DNA of 5,918 nt. Source: Leptospira vanthielii serovar Holland str. Waz Holland = ATCC 700522. GTDB lineage: Bacteria > Spirochaetota > Leptospiria > Leptospirales > Leptospiraceae. Location of the stretch: the NCBI RefSeq assembly GCF_000332455.1, contig NZ_AOGY02000034.1, positions 1-5,918 of the forward strand. Direction: 5' to 3'. Made by a program: the position numbers and the translations under genes. Under the pieces are notes generated by a model that was given only the letters and a program-made list of their open reading frames with translations, was not told the DNA's origin and did no database searches. Below, piece after piece: positions 1 through 5,238 of the stretch. Position 1 is the first letter of the stretch. Every line of letters starts with the position of its first letter.

Positions 1-105
1 ATTCCTCTTCTGTCACTCGCTTGCATACGCAAGCTACGTGCCAGTCCCTAACGTCCCGTTCGGGACTCAGGGTCGAGGAACGTCGTTAAGTCTAGTTCGT
101 TAGTT
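1..105 (+). repeat. attC: attC site, upstream copy (3' part only)
   Basis: This is the right part of an attC recombination site; its left core lies before the window. It opens at the central stem: TTCCTC at 2-7 pairs with GAGGAA at 75-80. Inside are a hairpin GCTTGC/GCAAGC with loop ATAC, and a second arm CCCT-AAC-GTCCC/GGGAC-TC-AGGG. It ends in the core GTTAGTT (99-105), one base off the GTTRRRY consensus. That core belongs to a different half-site class from the GTTATGC cores further right. Confidence 0.8.
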
Positions 106-152
106 GCAATTGGGTTAAATTTAAGATTAACTATTACAAATTAAAAGATTGA

Positions 153-181
153 CTACTATATCTGCAGTAGAGATATAGTAG
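153..181. promoter_or_regulatory. Inverted repeat upstream of higB, likely HigA operator
   Basis: There are 11-bp perfect arms, CTACTATATCT at 153-163 and AGATATAGTAG at 171-181, around a 7-base spacer. The repeat ends two bases before the higB start codon. A possible -35 (TTGACT, 149-154) overlaps its left edge and a TATAGT lies in its right arm at 174-179, though the 19-base spacing is long. HigA-type antitoxins commonly bind palindromes in their own promoter, so autoregulation is the simplest reading. As RNA the same repeat would form a hairpin next to the start codon. Confidence 0.6.
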
Positions 182-183
182 GA

Positions 184-464
184 ATGATTCTTTCTTTCGG
201 AGACAAAGAAACAGAGAAAATATTTAACCAAATATTCTCAAAAAGGATTCCTCCGGAAATTCAAAAAAAGACTCTTACGAAACTTATCTTAATTGATAAT
301 GCAGAAAAAGAGGAAGATATACGTGGCGTCCCTCTAATAGATTAGAAAGTTTAAAAGGTGATTTATCTGGATTTTATTCTATTAGAATCAATGATCAGTG
401 GAGAATAGTTTTTAAATTTGATCAAGGAAATTGTAAGCAAGTCTCTGTTACTGACTACCATTAG
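184..464 (+). pseudogene. higB: HigB toxin (RelE superfamily), frameshifted
   Basis: HigB toxins are ribosome-dependent mRNA endonucleases of the RelE fold. From ATG 184 the first frame gives 53 residues (MILSFGDKETEKIFNQ..., then IPPEIQKK, LTKLILIDNAEKEEDIRG) and stops at TAG 343-345. The family sequence resumes in the -1 frame near 324 (WRPSNRLESLKGD, GFYSIRINDQWRIVFKF) and ends in VTDYH with TAG at 462-464. One base is missing around 322-332. Restored, the protein would be about 93 residues, the usual HigB length. The C-terminal Asp-Tyr-His, which in studied HigB proteins belongs to the active site, lies after the break, so the short product should be inactive. The toxin-first order with higA 16 bases downstream is standard. 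A sequencing error in the short C/G runs, or a -1 ribosomal slip, would restore the gene. Confidence 0.85.
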
Positions 465-480
465 AGGATAATACTAGAAG

Positions 481-783
481 ATGAAAAATAACAGAATCCC
501 GACTCCTACTGTTGCAGAAATTTTAAAAGAAGAATTTCTTGAACCTATGCAAATCACTCCTTACAAATTATCAAAGGAACTTCATGTTTCAACTTCTACT
601 ATCTTAGACATTTTACATGGAAAAAGAAAAATAACCGTCGATATGTCTTTACGATTATCCAAGTTTTTTGGTATGTCTGAAAAATTTTGGATAAATTTGC
701 AAACAGATCTTGATATTAGAGAAAAGAAAGAAAAATTAAAGACTAAATTAGATTCTATAAGAACTCTAAAATTATCTGCTTAG
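481..783 (+). CDS. higA: HigA antitoxin, XRE-type helix-turn-helix
   Basis: HigA binds and neutralises HigB and represses the pair's promoter. The 100-residue protein is full length for the family. It starts with the typical PTPTVAEILKEEFLEPM segment. The helix-turn-helix spans about residues 26-50 (ITPYKLSKELHVSTSTILD, then HGKRKIT) and is followed by the family's MSLRLSKFFGMSEKFWINLQ block at about 55-74. The C-terminal 25 residues are highly charged. ATG 481 follows the higB stop by 16 bases. AGAGG at 463-467 is a distant ribosome site, and translation may be coupled to higB. With the toxin frameshifted, this antitoxin may persist as a free repressor or as protection against related toxins. 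The stop is only 5 bases before the bases that pair with the cassette start, which is tight packing typical of cassettes. Confidence 0.92.
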   Translation: MKNNRIPTPTVAEILKEEFLEPMQITPYKLSKELHVSTSTILDILHGKRKITVDMSLRLSKFFGMSEKFWINLQTDLDIREKKEKLKTKLDSIRTLKLSA

Positions 784-799
784 TCAAAAACCCAACTGC

Positions 800-953
800 A
801 ACTAACAGCGACTTACCGCTACGCTTCGGGACTTCGCCCTCGTTCGGGCTACGCCAAATTCCCCTTCTGTCACTCGTTTGCATCCGCAAACTCCGTGCCA
901 GTCCCTAACGTCCCGTTGGGTCGGGGAACTTCGGTAAGTCTAGTTCGTTATGC
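800..953 (+). repeat. attC: attC site of cassette A (154 bp)
   Basis: The left core is AACTAAC (800-806) and the right core GTTATGC (947-953). These halves pair over only about four bases because they belong to different cassettes. The inner L stem GACTTACCG/CGGTAAGTC (810-818 with 932-940) is perfect. The central stem AAATTCCCC/GGGGAACTT has A858 opposite C929. An upper hairpin TTTGC/GCAAA follows. The last arm is damaged: compared with the other copies it lacks about eight bases (ACTCAGGG-like) after GTCCCGTTGGG, which explains why this copy is 7-10 bp shorter. Confidence 0.85.
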
Positions 954-1050
954 GAAATCTCTTATAAAATTTTCTTTAAGGAAAATAACTCAAAAAATAA
1001 CAAATTTTTAATCTTTACACTAAGTCCAGAAAGTTAAACAGTTCTCAGAG

Positions 1051-1527
1051 ATGAAAAGTCGTGTCTATATTGAAACTTCAGTAATAAGCTACTATACGGC
1101 CAAACTTTCTAAAGATATTCGCACTTTGTCACGTCAGGAAACCACAATTGACTGGTGGGAAGATGAAATGAACAAATTTAATTGCTTTATTTCTCTAGCC
1201 GTTATCGAAGAAATTCCAAAGGGAAATCCACTCGAAGCTGAAAAAAGATTAAAAGCATCCGAAAAATTGCCAATTTTAGCAGAAAAAGTCGAAATTATGG
1301 CTCTTGCTGAGAAATATTTTTCAAAATTAAACATACCAGAGAAATCAAAATATGATACTATTCATATTGCATATGCTTCATTTTACGAAGTTGAGTATCT
1401 TTTAAGTTGGAATATGAAACACATTTCTAACCCAAGAACTCAAAGTGCGTTAATTGATTTGAATTTAGAATTAAATTTAAAAACACCCCTGCTAATTACA
1501 CCGGAAGCTTTAATGGAGATTTCATAA
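1051..1527 (+). CDS. PIN-domain (VapC-like) toxin
   Basis: PIN domains are metal-dependent ribonucleases, and in toxin-antitoxin pairs they cut RNA such as tRNA. The 158-residue protein starts with RVYIETSVISYY, the first PIN strand. Here Glu8 stands where classical VapC has Asp, a substitution I recall as normal in this subfamily (YIETSV... with a WW pair near residues 35-36). Further acidic positions are Glu53/Glu54 (AVIEEI) and Asp102 (KYDTIHIAYA), with LLSWNMKHISN at 117-127 giving the conserved Asn121. The C-terminus carries the family's ITPEALME block. Length is normal for the family. The ribosome site is weak (AGAG touches the ATG). The stop TAA shares its last A with the ATG of the next gene. 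The main alternative is a PIN nuclease that is not a toxin. Confidence 0.85.
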   Translation: MKSRVYIETSVISYYTAKLSKDIRTLSRQETTIDWWEDEMNKFNCFISLAVIEEIPKGNPLEAEKRLKASEKLPILAEKVEIMALAEKYFSKLNIPEKSKYDTIHIAYASFYEVEYLLSWNMKHISNPRTQSALIDLNLELNLKTPLLITPEALMEIS

Positions 1528-1703
1528 TGGAAGATTTAATAATTACTGAAGTTAGGAAAATTAAAACTGAGTTGGAACAAGAAAGCAAAAATGATTTTGA
1601 ACTAATTCTTAAAAAACATCAGTCGCTACATGAAATTTACAAGTCACGAATTGTAGAGAAAGACGAATTAGACAAAAAATCTATAATCACATCTCTAAAA
1701 TAA
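1527..1703 (+). CDS. Small charged protein, putative antitoxin of the PIN toxin
   Basis: This 58-residue protein begins MEDLIITEVRKIKTELEQES and continues with FELILKKHQSLHEIYKSRIV, ending in a Lys/Asp-rich tail. It is predicted largely helical and lacks a recognisable DNA-binding domain. Small proteins of this pattern (start MxxxIIxEVRKxxxEL, then a F-L-I-L-K-K helix) are, to my memory, regular partners downstream of this PIN subfamily in other bacteria. I therefore infer an antitoxin role, which the sequence alone does not prove. ATG 1527 overlaps the PIN stop in a TAATG junction, so the two are probably translationally coupled in a toxin-first order like higBA. Its stop codon lies within the bases (1700-1718) that pair with the cassette start. 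Confidence 0.75.
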   Translation: MEDLIITEVRKIKTELEQESKNDFELILKKHQSLHEIYKSRIVEKDELDKKSIITSLK

Positions 1704-1711
1704 GAGACTTC

Positions 1712-1875
1712 GCATAACATCGGGGAAACGCTTCGCTTCGGCACTTGCGGCCTCGCTCGGTCTGCGACACATTCCTCTCCGTCACGATTCTTGCTACGCA
1801 AGAATGCGTGCCGACGCTAACGCCTACTCCGTAGGCTCAGCTACGAGGAACGTCGTCTCCCCTAGTTCGTTAATT
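1712..1875 (+). repeat. attC: attC site of cassette B (164 bp)
   Basis: The left core is GCATAAC (1712-1718) and the right core GTTAATT (1869-1875), again from two half-site classes. The L stem GGGGAAACG (1722-1730) pairs with 1854-1862 with one A-C mismatch (A1727/C1857). The central stem is ATTCCTC/GAGGAAC, with A1771 opposite C1851. The upper hairpin is ATTCTTGC/GCAAGAAT (1787-1805). The last arm is GCT-AAC-GCCTAC/GTAGGC-TC-AGC. All the arm sequences differ from those of neighbouring copies while pairing is kept. Confidence 0.85.
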
Positions 1876-2339
1876 GCAATTAGTTAATTCTATTCAAAAA
1901 AACCAGCGCGCAATTTTTCTTAAAAGGTGAAAGTCCAACTTTGCTCAATTCAATAATAGATCTTTATATCGGTTTTATTACTTTGTTAATGATTCAGGCG
2001 TTTTAAAGAAAAGAATAAGAATTAAGAGATTTATTTCGCTACATTTCCTATTATTTTTTGGTCACGGTCTGCATGATTCAAAAATGATTGTCGGGCTTTG
2101 AAGACCAAGAATAAGAAAGAAAATTTGCGCGCTGGGATTTCAAACACTTCGTATTATTAGCAAATACAATAGAAAACCAACTGCAATTAACTACCGCTAA
2201 CCACTTCACTTCGGGACTTCGCCCTCGCTTGGCCTTCGGCACATAGGCTTTTGTCACTCCTCTTGCTTACGCAAGCCTCGTGCCAATCCCTAACGCCTCT
2301 GCGAGGCTCAGGGCCAGCCTACGTTGGTTAGCTTGTTCG
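1870..2339 (+). mobile_element. Integron gene cassette C without a convincing gene
   Basis: The cassette ends pair as in the others: 1869-1885 against 2175-2191, with mismatches at A1879/C2181 and A1882/C2178, both A-C. The unique part, about 310 bases, has no ORF with a start codon and ribosome site of credible length. A stop-to-stop reading frame of about 50 codons ends at TGA about 2099-2101 (…HDSKMIVGL) but has no initiator near its beginning. The unique part does contain a 19-bp inverted repeat, a shorter inverted repeat TTGGTC/GACCAA (2058-2063, 2103-2108) and an 11-bp direct repeat AAGAATAAGAA (2011-2021 and 2107-2117). It may encode a structured RNA or be a decayed gene. Confidence 0.7.
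1903..2135. repeat. Long internal inverted repeat in cassette C
   Basis: CCAGCGCGCAATTTTTCTT at 1903-1921 is the reverse complement of 2117-2135 at 18 of 19 positions. The arms are separated by about 195 bases. GCGCGC is striking in this AT-rich setting. The arms lie inside, and are separate from, the terminal pairing of the cassette. They could close a folded RNA or be the ends of a small non-coding mobile element (MITE-like). No target-site duplication is obvious outside the arms. Confidence 0.7.
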
Positions 2340-2345
2340 TTATGC
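2185..2345 (+). repeat. attC: attC site of cassette C (161 bp)
   Basis: The left core is AATTAAC (2185-2191) and the right core GTTATGC (2339-2345). The L stem here is GCTAACCA/TGGTTAGC, unlike any other copy. The central stem is ACATAGGCT/AGCCTACGT with A2243 opposite C2322. The upper hairpin is CTTGC-TTAC-GCAAG. The last arm is CCCT-AAC-GCCTC/GAGGC-TC-AGGG. The unpaired TAAC and TC that separate the last two stems are conserved although the paired bases have changed. Confidence 0.85.
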
Positions 2346-2364
2346 GAAATTGGCGAAAAAACAT

Positions 2365-2369
2365 AGGAG
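2365..2369 (+). promoter_or_regulatory. Ribosome binding site that fixes a TTG start
   Basis: AGGAG sits six bases before TTG 2376. No in-frame ATG is close, so this strong site is the reason for choosing the TTG start of the cassette D gene. Confidence 0.75.
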
Positions 2370-2375
2370 AAAAAT

Positions 2376-3089
2376 TTGAATAAAAAAAAATCTAAACTTA
2401 AATTAAAAGAATCATTTGCTAGTTCATTTCATGAACAATTTGCTGTTAATCAAAATACACAATTTACACTTTTAATAACTATTTCAGTTTCACTTGCGAC
2501 TGTCCTAGCAGGCCTTGGATATGTTATTGGAACATACTGTGTCGATGATAGACTCATATTTGGAAATAATTCACTAATTTATGCAGCTGCTACAACGGCA
2601 ACTGCTCTCTACGGATACGGAGTAATACTTCTCGTCTCTGCTATGTCGTTTTCATTTAGACGGGATCAATTAATTTTAAATAGTTTACGCAAAGAGCTAG
2701 ATATGTTTGCAAAACCTGAACCAAATAAACAATATTTAGCATTCTTTCCTCAGCAATATACTGGCGAACGTGCTTTCGAGGAATTTCAGTCTTACCATTT
2801 AAATTGGATGCCAAATCATTATGCGGTAATAACACGAATTATATTGTTGATGCTACTAATTGTAAACGTCCAATTCATAGTTTTTTTAAAAGATGCACAA
2901 CTAATACAATCAAAATACGATATAGGCTGGAAGCTTCTTACTCTCGGTTCATTCACTCCATTTTTCCTAATCCTGTCCATATTTACACCGATCTATTACA
3001 GGCTAAGATTTAACTTATATCACAGAGAAATAAAAACAGAAAGCTGTTTAGGCCGTATGATTCTTTGGCTTGGAACAAAGTTCCCTTAA
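2376..3089 (+). CDS. Four-helix membrane protein of unknown function
   Basis: I do not recognise the family. The 237-residue protein starts at TTG behind a good AGGAG site. It opens with a basic stretch (KKKSKLKLKES), then has hydrophobic segments at about residues 31-54, 66-91, 153-172 and 186-208, fitting two membrane hairpins. Between helices 2 and 3 lies a soluble loop of about 60 residues (RRDQLILNSLRKELDMF, then a Pro/Gln-rich part and ERAFEEFQSYHLNWMP). The C-terminus carries a short basic tail. The positive N-terminus and the RR after helix 2 suggest that both ends and the central loop face the cytoplasm. It is the only gene in its cassette. A membrane effector of a defence or toxin system is conceivable but not shown. 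Confidence 0.8.
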   Translation: MNKKKSKLKLKESFASSFHEQFAVNQNTQFTLLITISVSLATVLAGLGYVIGTYCVDDRLIFGNNSLIYAAATTATALYGYGVILLVSAMSFSFRRDQLILNSLRKELDMFAKPEPNKQYLAFFPQQYTGERAFEEFQSYHLNWMPNHYAVITRIILLMLLIVNVQFIVFLKDAQLIQSKYDIGWKLLTLGSFTPFFLILSIFTPIYYRLRFNLYHREIKTESCLGRMILWLGTKFP

Positions 3090-3104
3090 AACTTCGCCAT
3101 CTTC

Positions 3105-3265
3105 GCATAACAGCGTGGAAACGCTGCGCTTCGGCACAAGGCCTCGCTTGGGCTACGCCACATTTCCCTTCTGTCACTCGTTTGCATCCGCAAACTCCGT
3201 GCCAGTCCCTAACGTCCCGTTGGGACTCAGGGTCGGGAAACGTCGTCTCCACTAGTTCGTTATGC
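3105..3265 (+). repeat. attC: attC site of cassette D (161 bp)
   Basis: The cores are GCATAAC (3105-3111) and GTTATGC (3259-3265), here of the same class. The L stem GTGGAAACG (3115-3123) pairs with 3244-3252 apart from A3120/C3247. The central stem is ACATTTCCC/GGGAAACGT with A3162 opposite C3241. Upper hairpins TTTGC/GCAAA and GTCCC/GGGAC follow. The site happens to be open in three reading frames, which produces false ORFs on both strands. Confidence 0.85.
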
Positions 3266-4142
3266 GACATGGTCTAAAAATTTAATCTACTAAAAAAATA
3301 AACAACCAAAGAAATAAAAGAGTATTTATGAAAGAAATAAACGAATCTATTAGTCAAAATTCAAAAAAAACAACTGAAACAGGCGATACCGTATTCTCAC
3401 TAGTTTTGATGATAGGAATAAGTTTTTGGTTTATTCATAAATGCAATTATGGAACTAATAAAAACGAATTAACACAGCAGCTAACGTCTGCAATCGTAAA
3501 TAAAGCACCATTAAGCGATTTGAGGTTAATATTTGAGCGAAGAAATGAAGAATTATTCTATTTAAATGAAACAAAAGAATACGACAGCGATAAAATATTA
3601 TTTGAAAATGTATTAGAAGATATAAAACTAAAAGAATATCAAAAAGATAAAAAAAATGAAGAGATTATAAATAGTATAAATAAATATCTAGAAACAAACA
3701 AAGAAACACATCCTTTTGATGGTCTTTCAATTGATCATAAAAGTCTATTTGAAAGAATCCGCCAAAAATCAGGTAAAAATTACATGTATATTTCTGAAGA
3801 TATACATCAAATTGCTTCACATTTAATTAATGCGAATAATATACTTGAAAGATATATGAATAGATCAGAACAATCCTTTTGGGTTTCCATTTTATCGTTC
3901 ATTGTTGCAACCATCTTAGGAGTATATCAAATATTTCTCTTCTTCAAAAAACCGAAATAAATTTTATTCAAAAGAGACCACGGTCGCATAACAGCGACTT
4001 ACCGCTACGCTTCGGCACAAGGCCTCGCTCGGCCTCCGGCAAATTGTCCTTCTGTCACTCGTTTGCATCCGCAAACTGCGTGCCAGTCCCTAACGTCCCG
4101 TTCCGGGACTCAGGGTCGGACAACTTCGGTAAGTCTAGTTCG
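3260..4142 (+). mobile_element. Integron gene cassette E (two-helix protein)
   Basis: Cassette start 3259-3275 pairs with 3975-3992. Ten base pairs are followed by one extra base on the right side (G3982), then A3269 opposite C3981, then six more pairs. The leader 3276-3327 is very AT-rich and has only a weak AAAAGAG ribosome site. Confidence 0.78.
3328..3960 (+). CDS. Protein with terminal membrane helices and charged middle, unknown function
   Basis: I do not recognise this 210-residue protein. After a polar N-terminus, one hydrophobic helix lies at about residues 21-37 (TVFSLVLMIGISFWFIH) and a second at about 184-206 (FWVSILSFIVATILGVYQIF), followed by the basic tail FKKPK. The roughly 145 residues between them are rich in Lys, Glu and Asn and look helical, with possible coiled-coil character at about 68-120. 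Both helices could cross the membrane so that the middle faces one side. The ribosome site (AAAAGAG, 3316-3322) is modest. The stop lies within 20 bases of the cassette-end pairing region. Two-helix proteins with a soluble middle occur among membrane-acting effectors, but nothing here identifies one. Confidence 0.8.
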   Translation: MKEINESISQNSKKTTETGDTVFSLVLMIGISFWFIHKCNYGTNKNELTQQLTSAIVNKAPLSDLRLIFERRNEELFYLNETKEYDSDKILFENVLEDIKLKEYQKDKKNEEIINSINKYLETNKETHPFDGLSIDHKSLFERIRQKSGKNYMYISEDIHQIASHLINANNILERYMNRSEQSFWVSILSFIVATILGVYQIFLFFKKPK

Positions 4143-4148
4143 TTATGC
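3986..4148 (+). repeat. attC: attC site of cassette E (163 bp)
   Basis: The cores are GCATAAC (3986-3992) and GTTATGC (4142-4148). The L stem is GACTTACCG/CGGTAAGTC, identical to that of cassette A. The central stem AAATTGTCC/GGACAACTT has A4043 opposite C4124. An arm GGCC-TCGCTC-GGCC follows the L stem, then TTTGC/GCAAA, then CCCT-AAC-GTCCCG/CGGGAC-TC-AGGG. Confidence 0.85.
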
Positions 4149-4165
4149 GCCATTCTGAGATATGA
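4145..4165 (+). CDS. Six-codon leader ORF starting in the attC core (putative)
   Basis: The ATG inside the core GTTATGC opens a short frame, MRHSEI, that ends in TGA overlapping the ATG of the nuclease gene (ATGA at 4162-4165). The nuclease start has no good ribosome site. Its own frame is closed by TGA at 4156-4158, so 4162 is the only usable ATG nearby. Coupling through this leader would explain its translation. The leader itself also lacks a strong ribosome site, so the role is a guess. Confidence 0.35.
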   Translation: MRHSEI

Positions 4166-5238
4166 ACTGCTACCATACAGAAAAAACACATTCGAGTAAC
4201 ACTTCTAAGGAACATATTTTCCCTCAACAAATTGGAGGAAAATTTAAAGTTTCAGGAATCTTATGCCAAAAACATAACAATTCTTTTGGTCACACTATAG
4301 AAGCAGAACTCGAGACGAAATTGAATTTTTTTTGCATTTTACTTGATGTAGATAGAAACAACAAAGACAAAAAATATTATTTATTAGAAACTAAAGACAG
4401 GGTAGTTAAGGTATTCGCTAATCGAAAAGGCAAATTAGAACGGCCAAAGGTTCATATAGAAAAAGATAAGCAAGGTAAAATACTATCTATAAATATAGAG
4501 GAAAATTCCAGATTAGAACTTGAGAAAAAACTAAAATCCATAAAAGAAAAACACAACCTTAGTGACGAAATCGACAAGAATAGCCAAATATATGACATTG
4601 AAATCGGTCAAAAAGATTTTACAGAAAATAAAATAAACATTCCATTATATGAAAAATCGGTTATTTTTTGTATAGCCAAGAGCATTATAAATTTTGCACT
4701 CTCAAAAGGCATAGAAAAAAAATATATAGATAATTTAATAGAATTTCTATGCAATAATAAGCCATATCCAAATTACTTTACTACGCATCAATCACCGCTT
4801 AAAAATCCGAACAATGTAGATAACGTAATTATAATAATTGGTCAAAACAATAAAATCATCGCATATGTCCAATATCTCAATTTAATAAAATATTATTTTG
4901 TTTTAACAGAACAATATTCAGGACCCGATTTCTCTTTTAATTTTACAGAAAATCCAGAAGGGAGAGGACACCACGAAGATACTAAATTCGATATATCAAA
5001 AATTACAAATGCAAAGAAATCAACATCGGTTAACCTTGAAGAATTCAAAGAGACTTTTTATCCATTTATGGAAAGAGTATTTTTCAAAAGAGAACTTAAT
5101 CAATTAATTGATAAACATATAGAAAATACAATAATGACAATTGGCGAAAATGCTACTACAGCAGAATTCTTAAACGATTTCAGCTATAATTTTATTACTG
5201 AATATATAAATAAATTCGAAAGTCAGAACGGCGCATAA
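4162..5238 (+). CDS. HNH-type endonuclease domain protein
   Basis: The 358-residue protein begins with a compact HNH-like module: SKEHIFPQQIGG at 15-26 (His18 in the usual E-H-I-x-P position), then LCQKHNNSFG at 34-43. This resembles the EH(I/V)IP…LGG…C-x-x-C-N-N pattern of HNH_5-like nucleases. His38 stands where the second Cys of the zinc knuckle usually is. At the start, Cys3 with nearby His5 may replace the usual CxxC. The remaining 300 residues are a Lys/Glu/Asn-rich domain I do not recognise, with hydrophobic strands around 220-245 and FYPFMERVFFKREL near 310-323. Such proteins are frequent in defence islands, and a nuclease acting on invading DNA is a fair inference. The last codons (…NGA, TAA) are read from the attC core GCATAAC, so this end of the protein is set by the recombination site. 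The altered ligands leave some doubt that it is active. Confidence 0.68.
   Translation: MNCYHTEKTHSSNTSKEHIFPQQIGGKFKVSGILCQKHNNSFGHTIEAELETKLNFFCILLDVDRNNKDKKYYLLETKDRVVKVFANRKGKLERPKVHIEKDKQGKILSINIEENSRLELEKKLKSIKEKHNLSDEIDKNSQIYDIEIGQKDFTENKINIPLYEKSVIFCIAKSIINFALSKGIEKKYIDNLIEFLCNNKPYPNYFTTHQSPLKNPNNVDNVIIIIGQNNKIIAYVQYLNLIKYYFVLTEQYSGPDFSFNFTENPEGRGHHEDTKFDISKITNAKKSTSVNLEEFKETFYPFMERVFFKRELNQLIDKHIENTIMTIGENATTAEFLNDFSYNFITEYINKFESQNGA

Larger units (their letters stand above)
100..947 (+). mobile_element. Integron gene cassette A (higBA)
   Basis: The cassette is delimited by cutting the flanking attC cores between G and TT. Its first bases (99-116) and its last bases before its own attC (789-806) are reverse complements at 17 of 18 positions, the exception being A109 opposite C796. 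The payload is a higB remnant and an intact higA with their own leader region, so the cassette can probably be expressed wherever it is inserted. Confidence 0.8.
948..1869 (+). mobile_element. Integron gene cassette B (PIN toxin pair)
   Basis: The cassette start (947-965) and the bases before its attC (1700-1718) are reverse complements at 18 of 19 positions; the exception is A957 opposite C1708. It carries a PIN-domain gene and an overlapping small gene. The leader 955-1050 is AT-rich, with a small hairpin ATTTTC/GAAAAT at 969-986, but I see no convincing promoter in it. Confidence 0.8.
2340..3259 (+). mobile_element. Integron gene cassette D (membrane protein)
   Basis: Cassette start 2339-2357 and cassette end 3093-3111 are reverse complements except at two adjacent positions (A2349/C3101 and T2350/T3100). 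Only 36 bases separate the cassette boundary from the start codon. That leaves little room for a promoter, so expression probably depends on transcription entering from the left. Confidence 0.8.

Noticed and set aside
1134..1334. 66-codon - strand ORF inside the PIN gene.
   Set aside because: It is antisense to a clear PIN domain, with no ribosome site or recognisable product.
1935..2101. A roughly 50-codon stop-to-stop frame in cassette C ending HDSKMIVGL.
   Set aside because: There is no initiator near its start and no ribosome site; kept only as a possible decayed gene.
2804..3013. 69-codon ORF inside the cassette D gene.
   Set aside because: It is out of frame within a consistent membrane protein and shows nothing recognisable.
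3010..3270. ORFs reading through attC of cassette D: 3010-3270 on -, 3065-3277 and 3070-3255 on +.
   Set aside because: They lie almost wholly within the structured repeat, are GC-rich, overlap a real gene end and lack ribosome sites. Their apparent protein conservation would only reflect the repeat.
3879..4199. 106-codon + strand ORF across attC of cassette E.
   Set aside because: It starts inside the cassette E gene in another frame, crosses the attC and ends in the start of the nuclease gene; it is a by-product of the repeat being open in several frames.
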